Both the position numbers and the translations under genes were made by a program. The notes under the pieces were generated by a model that searched no databases, was not told the origin of the DNA, and saw nothing but the letters and a program-made list of their open reading frames with translations. A stretch of 64,000 bases of DNA. Source: PGZG01 sp046292765. Lineage in GTDB: Bacteria > Pseudomonadota > Gammaproteobacteria > Pseudomonadales > Alcanivoracaceae. Below, piece after piece: positions 1 through 9,600 of the stretch; positions within the stretch are counted from its first letter, which is position 1; each line of letters opens with the position of its first letter. Location: assembly GCA_046292765.1 (NCBI GenBank), contig JBKBQA010000007.1:62001-126000 (forward strand), given 5' to 3'.

Positions 1-477
1 GGCCATCTGCGCCGGCTCGGCTCTACCGAATACCGCCTCCAGTTGCGCCGCCACTATCGCCTCCGTGCTGCCGGCCTGACGCTGCTCCAGGGTTTCTCCG
101 ACGCACAGCACTGGCAACAGGCCGGCGTCCAGCGCCTGAAAAAACTTGTCCGCTACCAGCTCACTGGTTTCACCATAGAGGGCGCGACGCTCCGAATGTC
201 CAACCAGCACCCACCGGCAGCCGACATCCACCAGCATCGCCGCCGAGACCTCTCCGGTGAAAGCGCCGTCGTCACTGGCCGCCACGTTCTGGGCACCGAG
301 CTGCACCATGGAGCCGGACAGTGCCGCCGAAACCGTATCGAGATACACCAGCGGTGGGCAAAGCAGGATATCCACCCCCGCCGGCGCGCCGGCGGCCACT
401 GCGGCGGCCAGTTCTGCGGCCATCGCTCGACAGCCATTCATTTTCCAGTTGCCGGCAACAAGTGGTGTCCGGGGCAT
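1..477 (-). CDS. tpiA: Triosephosphate isomerase, N-terminal part (runs off left edge)
   Basis: Interconverts dihydroxyacetone phosphate and glyceraldehyde 3-phosphate in glycolysis, in the cytoplasm. The visible 159 codons carry NWKMNG at residues 10-15 (catalytic Lys12) and GHSERR at 93-98 (catalytic His94), plus the CVGE strand further on. The catalytic Glu (near residue 165) lies beyond the window edge, so the gene is partial only because of the window. The ATG at 477 has AGGGAG about six bases upstream. It is the last visible gene of the minus-strand run after glmM, 59 bases away, and probably shares its transcript. Confidence 0.95.
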   Translation of the reverse strand, partial: MPRTPLVAGNWKMNGCRAMAAELAAAVAAGAPAGVDILLCPPLVYLDTVSAALSGSMVQLGAQNVAASDDGAFTGEVSAAMLVDVGCRWVLVGHSERRALYGETSELVADKFFQALDAGLLPVLCVGETLEQRQAGSTEAIVAAQLEAVFGRAEPAQMA

Positions 478-536
478 CAATATCTCCCTGTTTTCAAAGG
501 GGCGAAGAATAGCGGCGCCCCGTGGCGGGGACAACC

Positions 537-1886
537 TCAGGCAATCACCTCGGCTACCACTTCGGCCAACGCCGCGCAGACGCGGTCGACCTGTTCAGCA
601 TCCTCACCCTCGACCATCACCCGAACCAGCGGCTCGGTTCCAGACGGACGTAATAACACCCGGCCGCGACCGGCGAGCTGCTGCTCTGCCTCCGCCATGG
701 CCTTTCGCACCCATTCGTTCTGCATGAATCCGGTTCGATTCGGCCCACGGACATTAATCATTTTCTGTGGCACAGACTTGAACCCGGACAGCACCTCGCG
801 CAGCGAGCGCTTCTGCTGCACCAGCGCCGACATTACCTGCAGCGCCGAAACGATACCGTCGCCAGTGGTGGTGCGATCGAGGCAAACAATATGCCCGGAT
901 GATTCGCCCCCAAGCAGCCAGCCATGGCGATCCAGTGCTTCCATGACATAGCGGTCGCCAACACCAGCGCGGTGGAACGGGATGGCCGCATCAGCCAGCG
1001 CCAGCTCCAGGCCGAAGTTACTCATCAGGGTACCGACCACGCCACCACCGAGCTTGCCGCGGCGCTGGCGGTCCATGGCAAGGATATAAAGCAACTGGTC
1101 GCCATCAACCAGTTCACCCTGATCGTCCACCATCAGCACCCGGTCAGCATCACCGTCAAAGGCAATACCCAGATCGGCGCGCACTTCAACCACCTTCTGC
1201 TGCAATGCCTCCGGATGTGTGCTGCCACACTCCAGATTGATATTGACGCCATCCGGCTCGCGGCCCATGGCGATCACCTCTGCACCGAGCTCTTCAAATA
1301 CGTCCGGCGCAATGTGGTAGCAGGCGCCATGAGCGCAATCAATAACGATGCGCATGCCCTTCAGGCTGAAAGGCGCCGGCACGGTGCTCTTGCAGAACTC
1401 AATGTAACGGCCTCGGGCATCACTGATGCGCTTGACCTTGCCGAGCTGATCGGCGGTCACCATGCGCATTGGTTCATCCAGAACCCGCTCGATTTCCAGC
1501 TCGACCTCATCGGCAAGCTTGCGACCATCCGGGCCGAAAAACTTGATGCCGTTGTCGGTATAGGGGTTGTGGGAGGCGGAGATAACAATACCGGCCTGGG
1601 CGCGAAAGGTCCGTGTCAGGTAGGCAATGGCCGGTGTCGGCATCGGCCCCAGCAAACGCACGTCGACGCCAGCGGCAGATATCCCCGCCTCCAGCGCGGA
1701 CTCGAAAATATAGCCAGAGCTGCGCGTGTCCTTGCCAATAAGAATCTTGTTTGCAAGCGCCTCTGAACCACGCGCTTTCATCACCCTGCCAGCCGCCCAG
1801 CCGAGACGCAGGACAAAATCCGGGGTAATCGGAGGCTGTCCCACCGTGCCGCGAATGCCGTCGGTGCCGAAGTATTGTCTGGTCAT
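537..1886 (-). CDS. glmM: Phosphoglucosamine mutase
   Basis: Converts glucosamine 6-phosphate to glucosamine 1-phosphate on the way to UDP-GlcNAc for peptidoglycan and LPS. At 449 residues it has the usual family length. Visible motifs in order: FGTDGIRG at the N-terminus, the phosphoserine loop SASHNP (Ser105), the metal loop DGDADR near 240, the sugar-binding GESSGH near 325 and the phosphate-binding RPSGTEP near the C-terminus. The start codon overlaps the folP stop by four bases (ATGA type), so the two are probably translationally coupled. The folP-glmM pairing is a classic gammaproteobacterial arrangement. Confidence 0.97.
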   Translation of the reverse strand: MTRQYFGTDGIRGTVGQPPITPDFVLRLGWAAGRVMKARGSEALANKILIGKDTRSSGYIFESALEAGISAAGVDVRLLGPMPTPAIAYLTRTFRAQAGIVISASHNPYTDNGIKFFGPDGRKLADEVELEIERVLDEPMRMVTADQLGKVKRISDARGRYIEFCKSTVPAPFSLKGMRIVIDCAHGACYHIAPDVFEELGAEVIAMGREPDGVNINLECGSTHPEALQQKVVEVRADLGIAFDGDADRVLMVDDQGELVDGDQLLYILAMDRQRRGKLGGGVVGTLMSNFGLELALADAAIPFHRAGVGDRYVMEALDRHGWLLGGESSGHIVCLDRTTTGDGIVSALQVMSALVQQKRSLREVLSGFKSVPQKMINVRGPNRTGFMQNEWVRKAMAEAEQQLAGRGRVLLRPSGTEPLVRVMVEGEDAEQVDRVCAALAEVVAEVIA

Positions 1887-2731
1887 CCCTGTCCTGCCTC
1901 TGTCAAATTCAGTGCTCGCAGCAACCGTAGTGCGTCGACGGTTTCTGCCACATCATGAACGCGCAGGATACGAGCCCCGCGTTCCGCCGCCAACAGGGCA
2001 AGCACAACGGAGCCGATCATACGGTCCTCCATTGATCTACCGAGCAATCGGCCGATTATCGATTTGCGCGACAATCCGGCCAGTATCGGCCTCTCTGCAG
2101 CCAGCTGCGGCAAGGCCGCCAGCAGGGCCAGATTATGATCGTCGGTCTTGCCAAAACCAAAGCCGGGGTCCAGCACCATCAGTTCCCGGGCGATACCGCC
2201 CGCAACACAGGCTTCGACGCGCTCAGCCAGAAAGGCTCGCACCTCTGCAACCACATCCTGATACAGGGGCGCGCGCTGCATGGTGTCCGGCTCGCCCTGC
2301 ATGTGCATCAGACACACCGCCAAACCCGACTCCGCCGCCGCCCGCAAGGCACCAGGGCGTCGCAAGGCACGAACGTCGTTGATCAGCCCGGCGCCGGCTC
2401 TGGCAGACTCGCGCATCACCTCGGCCGTGGAAGTGTCCACCGAGATCACCACATCGCAGCGGGCCGCCACTGCCTCGATTACTGGCACCACACGATCAAG
2501 CTCTTGTGCCACTGACACCGGCGCCGCTCCCGGACGGGTCGACTCGCCGCCAATATCGATCACGGCCGCACCTGCGGCGATCATTGCCTCTGCATGTCGG
2601 AGGGCCGCGTCCCGATCGCTGAAACGGCCGCCATCGGAAAAGGAATCAGGGGTGACATTCAGCACCCCCATAACGACAGGCGCGGACAGGTCCAGTGTCC
2701 GCGCCCCGCATTGCAGTCTGTCAGTACGCAT
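1883..2731 (-). CDS. folP: Dihydropteroate synthase
   Basis: Condenses p-aminobenzoate with hydroxymethyl-dihydropterin pyrophosphate in folate synthesis; it is the sulfonamide target. The 282-residue TIM-barrel protein shows MGVLNVTPDSFSDGG near the N-terminus, DIGGESTRPGA near residue 60, the DPGFGFGKT loop near 190 and GLSRKSIIG near 220, all diagnostic for FolP. It sits between ftsH and glmM, overlapping the ftsH stop by one base and glmM by four, so the trio is very likely cotranscribed. Nothing unusual in length or motifs. Confidence 0.97.
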   Translation of the reverse strand: MRTDRLQCGARTLDLSAPVVMGVLNVTPDSFSDGGRFSDRDAALRHAEAMIAAGAAVIDIGGESTRPGAAPVSVAQELDRVVPVIEAVAARCDVVISVDTSTAEVMRESARAGAGLINDVRALRRPGALRAAAESGLAVCLMHMQGEPDTMQRAPLYQDVVAEVRAFLAERVEACVAGGIARELMVLDPGFGFGKTDDHNLALLAALPQLAAERPILAGLSRKSIIGRLLGRSMEDRMIGSVVLALLAAERGARILRVHDVAETVDALRLLRALNLTEAGQG

Positions 2732-4659
2732 CAGTGGGTGTTGGCAGGCCCACCAATCGGCTTGTCCGCATCCCGGACCTCCGCATCCGGCTGCTCGCCG
2801 GCAGCAGGTCCGCCGCTGGAATCGTTGTTACTCCAGTCCCGCGGCGGCCGCGGCGGCTTGCCTGACATAATGTCCTCGATCTGGTCGGCGTCGATGGTTT
2901 CATACTGCATCAGCGCCTGAGCCATTGCCTCCAGCTTGTCGCGGTTTGCCTCAAGGATTTTTTTCGCCCGGCCGTAGCACATATCAATAATGGAGCGCAC
3001 TTCCCGGTCAATCTCTTCCGCAGTCTGCTCCGACACATGCTTGCGCTGGGTCACCGATTTACCAAGGAATACTTCGCCTTCGTCTTCCTCGTAAGCGAGC
3101 GGGCCGAGTTTTTCCGACAACCCCCACTTGGTAACCATGGCGCGGGCCATCTTGGTGGCACGCTCGATGTCATTAGAGGCGCCGGTGGTCACGCCGTCAA
3201 AGCCCAGCGTCAGCTCTTCGGCAATACGGCCACCGAACAGTGAGCAGATCATGCTCTCCAGCGACCGCTTGGACTGGGAATACTTGTCTTCTTCCGGCAG
3301 GTACATGGTGACCCCAAGCGCCCGGCCACGAGGAATGATGCTGACCTTGTAAACCGGGTCGTGCTCAGGCACCAGACGACCAACAATGGCATGGCCGGCT
3401 TCGTGATAAGCCGTGTTCAGTTTTTCCTTGTCGTTCATCACCATAGAGCGACGTTCCGCCCCCATCATGATCTTGTCCTTGGCTTTCTCGAACTCCTCCA
3501 TGTTCACCACACGCTTGTTGGCGCGGGCAGCGAACAAGGCCGCTTCGTTGACCAGGTTGGCCAGATCAGCACCGGAAAAGCCCGGGGTGCCGCGGGCGAT
3601 CAGCGCCGGTTTGACGTCGTCTGCAACCGGCACGCTGCGCATATGGACCTTGAGAATCTGCTCGCGACCACGCACATCAGGCAGTGGCACCACCACCTGC
3701 CGGTCAAAACGACCCGGACGCAGCAGTGCTGCATCCAGCACGTCAGGGCGGTTGGTAGCGGCAATAACGATCACGCCCTCGGTACCTTCAAAGCCATCCA
3801 TTTCTACCAGCAGCTGGTTCAGCGTCTGCTCTCTCTCGTCATGCCCACCACCCAGCCCGGCGCCGCGGGACCGACCGACAGCATCGATCTCATCGATGAA
3901 AATAATGCAAGGCGCATGCTTCTTGGCCTGCTCGAACATGTCACGCACCCGCGACGCGCCGACACCAACAAACATCTCGACAAAATCGGAACCAGAGATG
4001 GAGAAGAACGGCACCTTGGCCTCGCCAGCGATGGCTTTTGCCAGCAGGGTCTTACCGGTGCCCGGCGAACCCACCATCAATACACCACGGGGGATCTTGC
4101 CACCGAGTCGCTGGAACTTGCCCGGATCACGCAGGAACTCGACCAGCTCCTGCACTTCTTCTTTCGCCTCTTCGACACCGGCGACATCAGCAAAGGTGGT
4201 CTTGATCTGGTCTTCGCCCAGCAGTCGAGCGCGGCTCTTGCCAAAGGTCATCGGCCCGGCACCGCCACGACCGCCGCCTTGCATCTGGCGCATGAAGAAA
4301 ATAAAAATCGCGAGGATCAGCAGGATCGGCAGAATCGACAGGAACAGCTGCGACAGGAAGCTGGGACGGTCCGGTTCGCTGCCGACAACAGCCACCCGGT
4401 TCTGATGCAACGTTGGCAACAAATCCAGATCCAGAATCGGCGGCTTCACCGTCTCGAAACGACCGCCGGCGGCGAGATCGCCAACAATGCGATTCTCATG
4501 AATGGTGACCCGTGAAACTTCACCGCGCTCAACCCGGGTAATGAACTCGGAGTACTCGATCCGGTTGCTGACGGCCTGCGGACTGATGCTCTGGGCCACG
4601 ATATAGAGGACCCCGGCAATTACCAGCCAGAGGACGATGTTGCGGGTCATGTCGTTCAA
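2731..4659 (-). CDS. ftsH: ATP-dependent zinc metalloprotease FtsH
   Basis: Membrane-anchored AAA+ protease that degrades misfolded membrane proteins and regulators such as sigma-32 and LpxC in relatives. The 642 residues show two N-terminal membrane helices around a periplasmic segment, Walker A GSPGTGKT, Walker B FIDEID, the second region of homology (ATNRPDVLD, RPGRFDRQ) and the zinc motif HEAGH. The TTG at 4659 is kept as start because AGAGGTG lies about six bases upstream; an in-frame ATG three codons later (4650) is the alternative. Follows rlmE (56-base gap), the usual gammaproteobacterial pair. Confidence 0.97.
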   Translation of the reverse strand: MNDMTRNIVLWLVIAGVLYIVAQSISPQAVSNRIEYSEFITRVERGEVSRVTIHENRIVGDLAAGGRFETVKPPILDLDLLPTLHQNRVAVVGSEPDRPSFLSQLFLSILPILLILAIFIFFMRQMQGGGRGGAGPMTFGKSRARLLGEDQIKTTFADVAGVEEAKEEVQELVEFLRDPGKFQRLGGKIPRGVLMVGSPGTGKTLLAKAIAGEAKVPFFSISGSDFVEMFVGVGASRVRDMFEQAKKHAPCIIFIDEIDAVGRSRGAGLGGGHDEREQTLNQLLVEMDGFEGTEGVIVIAATNRPDVLDAALLRPGRFDRQVVVPLPDVRGREQILKVHMRSVPVADDVKPALIARGTPGFSGADLANLVNEAALFAARANKRVVNMEEFEKAKDKIMMGAERRSMVMNDKEKLNTAYHEAGHAIVGRLVPEHDPVYKVSIIPRGRALGVTMYLPEEDKYSQSKRSLESMICSLFGGRIAEELTLGFDGVTTGASNDIERATKMARAMVTKWGLSEKLGPLAYEEDEGEVFLGKSVTQRKHVSEQTAEEIDREVRSIIDMCYGRAKKILEANRDKLEAMAQALMQYETIDADQIEDIMSGKPPRPPRDWSNNDSSGGPAAGEQPDAEVRDADKPIGGPANTH

Positions 4660-4715
4660 GATGCACCTCTTGCCCGGGAAATACCGGGAGGTTCTGGGAC
4701 GTTCGGTCGTCCAAA

Positions 4716-5339
4716 CTACACTATTTTCAGGCCCGACCCCAGCAGATAGACCTCGTTGGAACGGGGTCGGCTGGCGGCGGGCTTGCGCGTTACCACGCTA
4801 CGGAAAGTATCGTGAAGGGACCGTCGGAACTCCTCGATGCCCTCCCCCTGAAATACCTTGACCAGAAACCGACCATCCGGTTCCAACACGGTCTTCGCCA
4901 TGTCGAGCGCGAGCTCCGCCAGATACATGGCCTTCGGCATATCCACAGAGCGGTTACCACTCATATTGGGGGCAATATCGGAAATAACAAGGTCGACCTT
5001 GCCGCCGCCAAGCGCATCCAGCAATTGCTGAAACACCCCCTCCTCGCGGAAATCACCCTGAATAAAGGTGACACCCGGAAGTGGCTCCATCGACAGGATA
5101 TCGGAGGCCAGCACGAGCCCCTTGTCACCGACCAGCCGAGCCGCCACCTGCGACCACCCACCAGGTGCTGCACCGAGATCCAGTACCCGCAGCCCGGGCC
5201 GGAGCAGCTTGTCCTTGTCGTTGATTTCCAACAACTTGTAGCAGGCCCGGGAGCGGTAGCCCTCGGCCTGGGCACGAGCCACCCATGGATCATCGAAATG
5301 CTCCTTGAGCCAGCGCTGACTGCTTTTCGAACGTGCCAT
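4716..5339 (-). CDS. rlmE: 23S rRNA (uridine 2552-2'-O)-methyltransferase RlmE (FtsJ)
   Basis: SAM-dependent methyltransferase that modifies U2552 of 23S rRNA during late 50S assembly. The 207 residues contain the SAM-binding VLDLGAAPGGWSQVA near residue 55, SDIAPNMSGN near 125 and the conserved Lys in FLVKVFQGEG, matching the K-D-K-E catalytic set of the family. It is divergent from yhbY, with about 100 bases between the start codons, and lies upstream of ftsH on the same strand. I saw no convincing sigma-32 promoter in front of it, although the E. coli counterpart is heat-shock induced. Confidence 0.96.
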   Translation of the reverse strand: MARSKSSQRWLKEHFDDPWVARAQAEGYRSRACYKLLEINDKDKLLRPGLRVLDLGAAPGGWSQVAARLVGDKGLVLASDILSMEPLPGVTFIQGDFREEGVFQQLLDALGGGKVDLVISDIAPNMSGNRSVDMPKAMYLAELALDMAKTVLEPDGRFLVKVFQGEGIEEFRRSLHDTFRSVVTRKPAASRPRSNEVYLLGSGLKIV

Positions 5340-5440
5340 CGGTTACCGTATCGGGATGTTGTTGTGGCGGTTAGAATACCCGCCCTTTTGGATCATCGCA
5401 TGGCCGGCGCACCCGTCGACCCTGCTCAGCGGAGAACACC

Positions 5441-5755
5441 ATGCCCCTCAGCTCACAAGAGCGCAAGCGCCTGAAAGCCATCGGTCACCACCTGAACGCA
5501 ATCCTGATCTTTGGCGACAAAGGACTCAGCGAAGGCTTTGTCGAGGAGCTGAACCTGCGGCTGGAAGACCATGAGCTGATCAAGGTGCGGGTCAATGCCG
5601 AGAGCCGGGAAGATCGCCACGAGGTGGTTGCCGCTCTGTGCGAGGCCGGCGAGTGCGAGCTGGTTCAGCTGATTGGCAAGATCGCTCTGCTGTACCGGCC
5701 AGCGAAGAAGCCGAATCCGAAACTTTCCAACCTGCTGCGCTTTTCTGCTCGCTGA
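5441..5755 (+). CDS. yhbY: YhbY family RNA-binding protein (CRM domain)
   Basis: Small ribosome-associated RNA-binding protein linked to 50S subunit assembly. The 104 residues form one CRM domain: an N-terminal helix rich in Lys/Arg (QERKRLKAIGHHL), the GxxG-type loop GDKGLSEG near residue 25 and a C-terminal strand ending in ALLYRPAKK. It is divergently placed from rlmE, and this yhbY/rlmE-ftsH arrangement is conserved in many gammaproteobacteria. The start ATG is preceded by a GGAG-type ribosome site (agcggagaacacc). The gene ends about 85 bases before the convergent greA. Confidence 0.93.
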   Translation: MPLSSQERKRLKAIGHHLNAILIFGDKGLSEGFVEELNLRLEDHELIKVRVNAESREDRHEVVAALCEAGECELVQLIGKIALLYRPAKKPNPKLSNLLRFSAR

Positions 5756-5839
5756 ACCGACGCCCAATGCTTCAGCGTTTTCGGGTGGTTGGCTGATGCA
5801 GCATGCGTGGATCGGATCAGGCAACCACCCGGGCAACGA

Positions 5840-6316
5840 TCAGAGATGCTCGACCTTCTCGATCTCGTACTCAACCTTGCCGCCGGGGGTGTCGATTGCC
5901 ACCGAATCACCCTCGCTCTTGCCAAGCAGTCCCCGGGCAATCGGTGAGCCGGCAGAAATGCGGCGCTGCTTGATGTCTGCCTCGTCATCGCCGACGATCC
6001 GATAGGTCTTCACCTCATCAGTATCAACGTTGATGATGGTAACGGTGCAGCCAAATACGACCTTGCCGGTGTAGGGAATACTGCGGATATCAATGATCTG
6101 TACCGCCGACAGCTTGCCTTCGATATCCGCAATACGACCCTCGATAAAGCCCTGCTCCTCGCGGGCGGCGTGATACTCCGCATTTTCCTTCAGGTCGCCA
6201 TGTTCCCGGGCCTCGGCAATGGCTTTGGAAATGCGCGGGCGCTCTATAGCCTTCAGTCGCTGGAGCTCTTCTTCCAGCGTCTTGGCGCCTTCAATGGTCA
6301 TCGGGAAACGCTGCAT
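5840..6316 (-). CDS. greA: Transcription elongation factor GreA
   Basis: Stimulates transcript cleavage by backtracked RNA polymerase. The open frame extends upstream, but the ATG at 6316 has AGGAGG seven bases before it and gives the standard 158 residues, beginning MQRFPMT. The N-terminal coiled coil carries LKAIERPRISKAIAEAREHGDLKENAEYH with the acidic tip residues expected of GreA; the C-terminal FKBP-like domain includes GSPIARGLLGKSEGD. Only two bases separate it from the carB stop, so it is cotranscribed with carAB, as in Pseudomonas. Confidence 0.96.
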   Translation of the reverse strand: MQRFPMTIEGAKTLEEELQRLKAIERPRISKAIAEAREHGDLKENAEYHAAREEQGFIEGRIADIEGKLSAVQIIDIRSIPYTGKVVFGCTVTIINVDTDEVKTYRIVGDDEADIKQRRISAGSPIARGLLGKSEGDSVAIDTPGGKVEYEIEKVEHL

Positions 6317-6318
6317 GA

Positions 6319-9300
6319 TCAGCCTCCTGCAATTTCGGCGTGCATATCCTGCAAACGCCGCACCTGGATTTCGCCACTGATCGCCAGCGACTGGCACGCC
6401 GCCTTGGCCGCCGCGATGGTGGTGGTGTAGTAGATCTTGCGCTGCAAGGCCGAGCGGCGAATGGCAAACGAATCCTTGATCGCCTGCTTGCCTTCGGTGG
6501 TATTGACGATCAGATCAACTTCGCCATTCTTGATCATGTCGACAATGTGGGGACGACCTTCCAGTACTTTATTAATCGGCGTCACGGCAATGCCGGCGGC
6601 CTCAATAACCGCGGCGGTGCCTCGGGTTGCAACCACCTTGAACCCGAGCCGGGCAAGCTCACGGGCCACCTCCACCGCGCCCGCCTTGTCGACTTCGCGG
6701 ACAGAGACGAACGCCGTACCAGTGCGCGGAATGCGCTCACCGGCACCGAGGGCGGCCTTGCCATAGGCCTCTGCAAAGGTGCTGCCAACTCCCATCACCT
6801 CACCGGTGGATTTCATTTCCGGGCCGAGGATCGGATCCACTTTCTGGAACTTGGCAAACGGGAATACCGCTTCCTTGACGTGGAAACGGGTCGGTACGAT
6901 TTCGCGGGTAAAGTTCTGCTCCACCAGCGACTTGCCTGCCATGCAGCGGGCCGCCACCTTGGCCAGCGAAACGCCGATGCACTTGGACACGAACGGCACC
7001 GTTCTGGAAGCGCGGGGATTCACTTCCAGCACATACACTTCGCCGTCCTTGACAGCGAACTGAACGTTCATCAAACCAATAACACCCAGTTCGCGCGCCA
7101 TGGCAGCAGACTGCTCACGCATGACATTCTGCAATTTCTCATCAAGCGCATAAGGCGGCAGCGAACAAGCAGAATCGCCGGAGTGCACACCAGCCTGCTC
7201 GATATGCTGCATGATACCGCCAATCACTACATCCTTGCCGTCGGATACCGCGTCGACGTCGGTCTCGATGGCGTCATCCAGAAACCGGTCAAGCAACACA
7301 GGCGAATCGTTCGAGACCTTGACCGCGTTCTTCATGTAGTTACGCAGCTCATCCTCGTTGTAGACGATTTCCATCGCCCGACCGCCGAGCACATAGGAGG
7401 GGCGCACCACCAGCGGATAGCCGATCTCTGCGGCCAGTCGAACGCCATCCTCAATGCTGCGGGCAGTCCGATTCGGCGGCTGCTTCAGGCCCAGCTTGTT
7501 AACCATTTGCTGGAAGCGCTCGCGATCCTCGGCTTCATCAATCGCATCCGGGCTGGTGCCGATGATTGGCACGCCAGCGGCCTGCAGGGCGCGGGCCAGC
7601 TTCAGCGGCGTCTGACCACCATACTGAACGATCACACCCTTGGGTTTTTCAACGTGGCAGATTTCCAACACATCCTCGAGCGTGACCGGCTCGAAATACA
7701 GACGATCGGAGGTGTCGTAATCGGTTGAGACGGTCTCCGGGTTACAGTTAACCATGATGGTCTCGTAACCGTCTTCGCGCATCGCCAGTGCGGCATGTAC
7801 GCAGCAGTAATCAAATTCGATGCCCTGACCAATCCGGTTCGGACCACCGCCGAGCACCATGATTTTGTCACGGCCAGACGGATTGGCCTCGCACTCTTCG
7901 TCGTAGGTCGAGTACATGTAGGCAGTATCGGTGGAAAATTCAGCGGCGCAGGTATCGACGCGCTTGTACACCGGGCGCAGACCAAACTCGTGTCGACGGG
8001 CGCGCAGGTCAGATTCCTTGACGCCAAGCAGGCGAGCGAGGCGCGCATCGGAGAAGCCCTTGCGCTTGAGACGATAGAGGGTGTCACGCTCCAGCGCCGT
8101 GTAGGTGGACGCCGCCAGCGCCTGCTCCTCACGGATCAGGTCTTCGATTTGCACCAGGAACCAGTGATCAATTTTAGTGAGCTGGTACAGCTCTTCCACA
8201 GTGAATCCAGCGCGGAACGCATCACCAAGCACCCAGATGCGATCTGGACGGGGCGTTGCCAGCGCTTGTGCCACCTGGGTGCGCATATCGCCGTCTGCGG
8301 GATCGAGGGCCGGATCAAAACCGGTGGAATCCGTTTCCAGCCCACGCAGGGCCTTCTGCATCGATTCCTGGAAGTTACGGCCAATCGCCATGACTTCACC
8401 GACCGACTTCATCTGGGTGGTCAACACCGGATCGGCTTCGGCAAATTTTTCAAAGTTGAAACGCGGAATCTTGGTAACAACGTAGTCGATCGACGGCTCG
8501 AACGATGCCGGGGTCTTGCCACCGGTGATGTCGTTCTGCAGCTCGTCCAGGGTGTAACCGACCGCCAGCTTGGCCGCCACCTTGGCAATCGGAAAACCGG
8601 TCGCCTTCGATGCCAGTGCCGAAGAACGGGACACCCGCGGATTCATTTCAATAACTACCATCCGGCCGGTATCCGGACAAACACCGAACTGTACGTTCGA
8701 GCCACCGGTTTCCACGCCGATCTCACGCAGTACCGCCAGCGAGGCGTTACGCATGATCTGATATTCCTTGTCGGTCAGGGTCTGCGCTGGAGCGACGGTG
8801 ATCGAGTCGCCAGTGTGCACCCCCATCGGATCAAAGTTTTCGATCGAGCAAACGATAATGCAGTTGTCCTTTCTGTCGCGGACCACTTCCATCTCGTACT
8901 CTTTCCAGCCGAGCAGCGATTCGTCAATCAGCAACTCTTTGGTCGGCGACAGATCCAGACCGCGCTGGCAGATTTCTTCAAACTCTTCGCGGTTGTAAGC
9001 AATGCCGCCGCCGGAGCCGCCCATGGTGAAGCTCGGCCGAATAATGCAGGGGAAGCCGATCGAATCGAGTACCTGAAAGGCTTCTTCCATGCTGTGGGCG
9101 ATGGCCGAGCGAGGACACGCAAGGCCAATAGACTTCATCGCCTTGTCGAAACGCTGACGGTCTTCTGCTTTATCAATAGCATCCGCATTGGCGCCGATCA
9201 TTTCCACGCCATGCTTGTCGAGTACACCATGGCGAGCAAGATCAAGGGCACAGTTCAGTGCGGTCTGCCCCCCCATGGTCGGCAGCAGCGCATCGGGCTT

Positions 9301-9543
9301 TTCTTTCTCGATGATCTTTTCCACCGTCTGCCAGGTAATCGGCTCGATGTAGGTGGCGTCCGCCATGGTCGGGTCGGTCATGATGGTGGCCGGGTTCGAG
9401 TTCACCAGAATGACGCGGTAGCCTTCCTCGCGCAGCGCCTTGCAGGCCTGGGCTCCGGAGTAATCGAACTCACAGGCCTGACCAATCACGATCGGGCCGG
9501 CGCCGATAATAAGGATGCTCTGGATATCAGTTCTTTTCGGCAT
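6319..9543 (-). CDS. carB: Carbamoyl-phosphate synthase large subunit
   Basis: Makes carbamoyl phosphate from bicarbonate, ammonia channelled from CarA and two ATP, feeding pyrimidine and arginine synthesis. The 1074 residues contain two homologous ATP-grasp halves (each beginning with an IGAGPIVIGQ or GGGPNRIGQG type dinucleotide loop, at about residues 13 and 560), an oligomerisation region between them, and a C-terminal MGS-like allosteric domain from about residue 935 where UMP and ornithine bind in relatives. ATG at 9543. It follows carA by 57 bases in the carA-carB-greA operon. Confidence 0.98.
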   Translation of the reverse strand: MPKRTDIQSILIIGAGPIVIGQACEFDYSGAQACKALREEGYRVILVNSNPATIMTDPTMADATYIEPITWQTVEKIIEKEKPDALLPTMGGQTALNCALDLARHGVLDKHGVEMIGANADAIDKAEDRQRFDKAMKSIGLACPRSAIAHSMEEAFQVLDSIGFPCIIRPSFTMGGSGGGIAYNREEFEEICQRGLDLSPTKELLIDESLLGWKEYEMEVVRDRKDNCIIVCSIENFDPMGVHTGDSITVAPAQTLTDKEYQIMRNASLAVLREIGVETGGSNVQFGVCPDTGRMVVIEMNPRVSRSSALASKATGFPIAKVAAKLAVGYTLDELQNDITGGKTPASFEPSIDYVVTKIPRFNFEKFAEADPVLTTQMKSVGEVMAIGRNFQESMQKALRGLETDSTGFDPALDPADGDMRTQVAQALATPRPDRIWVLGDAFRAGFTVEELYQLTKIDHWFLVQIEDLIREEQALAASTYTALERDTLYRLKRKGFSDARLARLLGVKESDLRARRHEFGLRPVYKRVDTCAAEFSTDTAYMYSTYDEECEANPSGRDKIMVLGGGPNRIGQGIEFDYCCVHAALAMREDGYETIMVNCNPETVSTDYDTSDRLYFEPVTLEDVLEICHVEKPKGVIVQYGGQTPLKLARALQAAGVPIIGTSPDAIDEAEDRERFQQMVNKLGLKQPPNRTARSIEDGVRLAAEIGYPLVVRPSYVLGGRAMEIVYNEDELRNYMKNAVKVSNDSPVLLDRFLDDAIETDVDAVSDGKDVVIGGIMQHIEQAGVHSGDSACSLPPYALDEKLQNVMREQSAAMARELGVIGLMNVQFAVKDGEVYVLEVNPRASRTVPFVSKCIGVSLAKVAARCMAGKSLVEQNFTREIVPTRFHVKEAVFPFAKFQKVDPILGPEMKSTGEVMGVGSTFAEAYGKAALGAGERIPRTGTAFVSVREVDKAGAVEVARELARLGFKVVATRGTAAVIEAAGIAVTPINKVLEGRPHIVDMIKNGEVDLIVNTTEGKQAIKDSFAIRRSALQRKIYYTTTIAAAKAACQSLAISGEIQVRRLQDMHAEIAGG

Positions 9544-9600
9544 GGTCTCTACCAGTCAATTCTGCAAACCCGCAACGCGGGATGTCTGACACAATCGGCC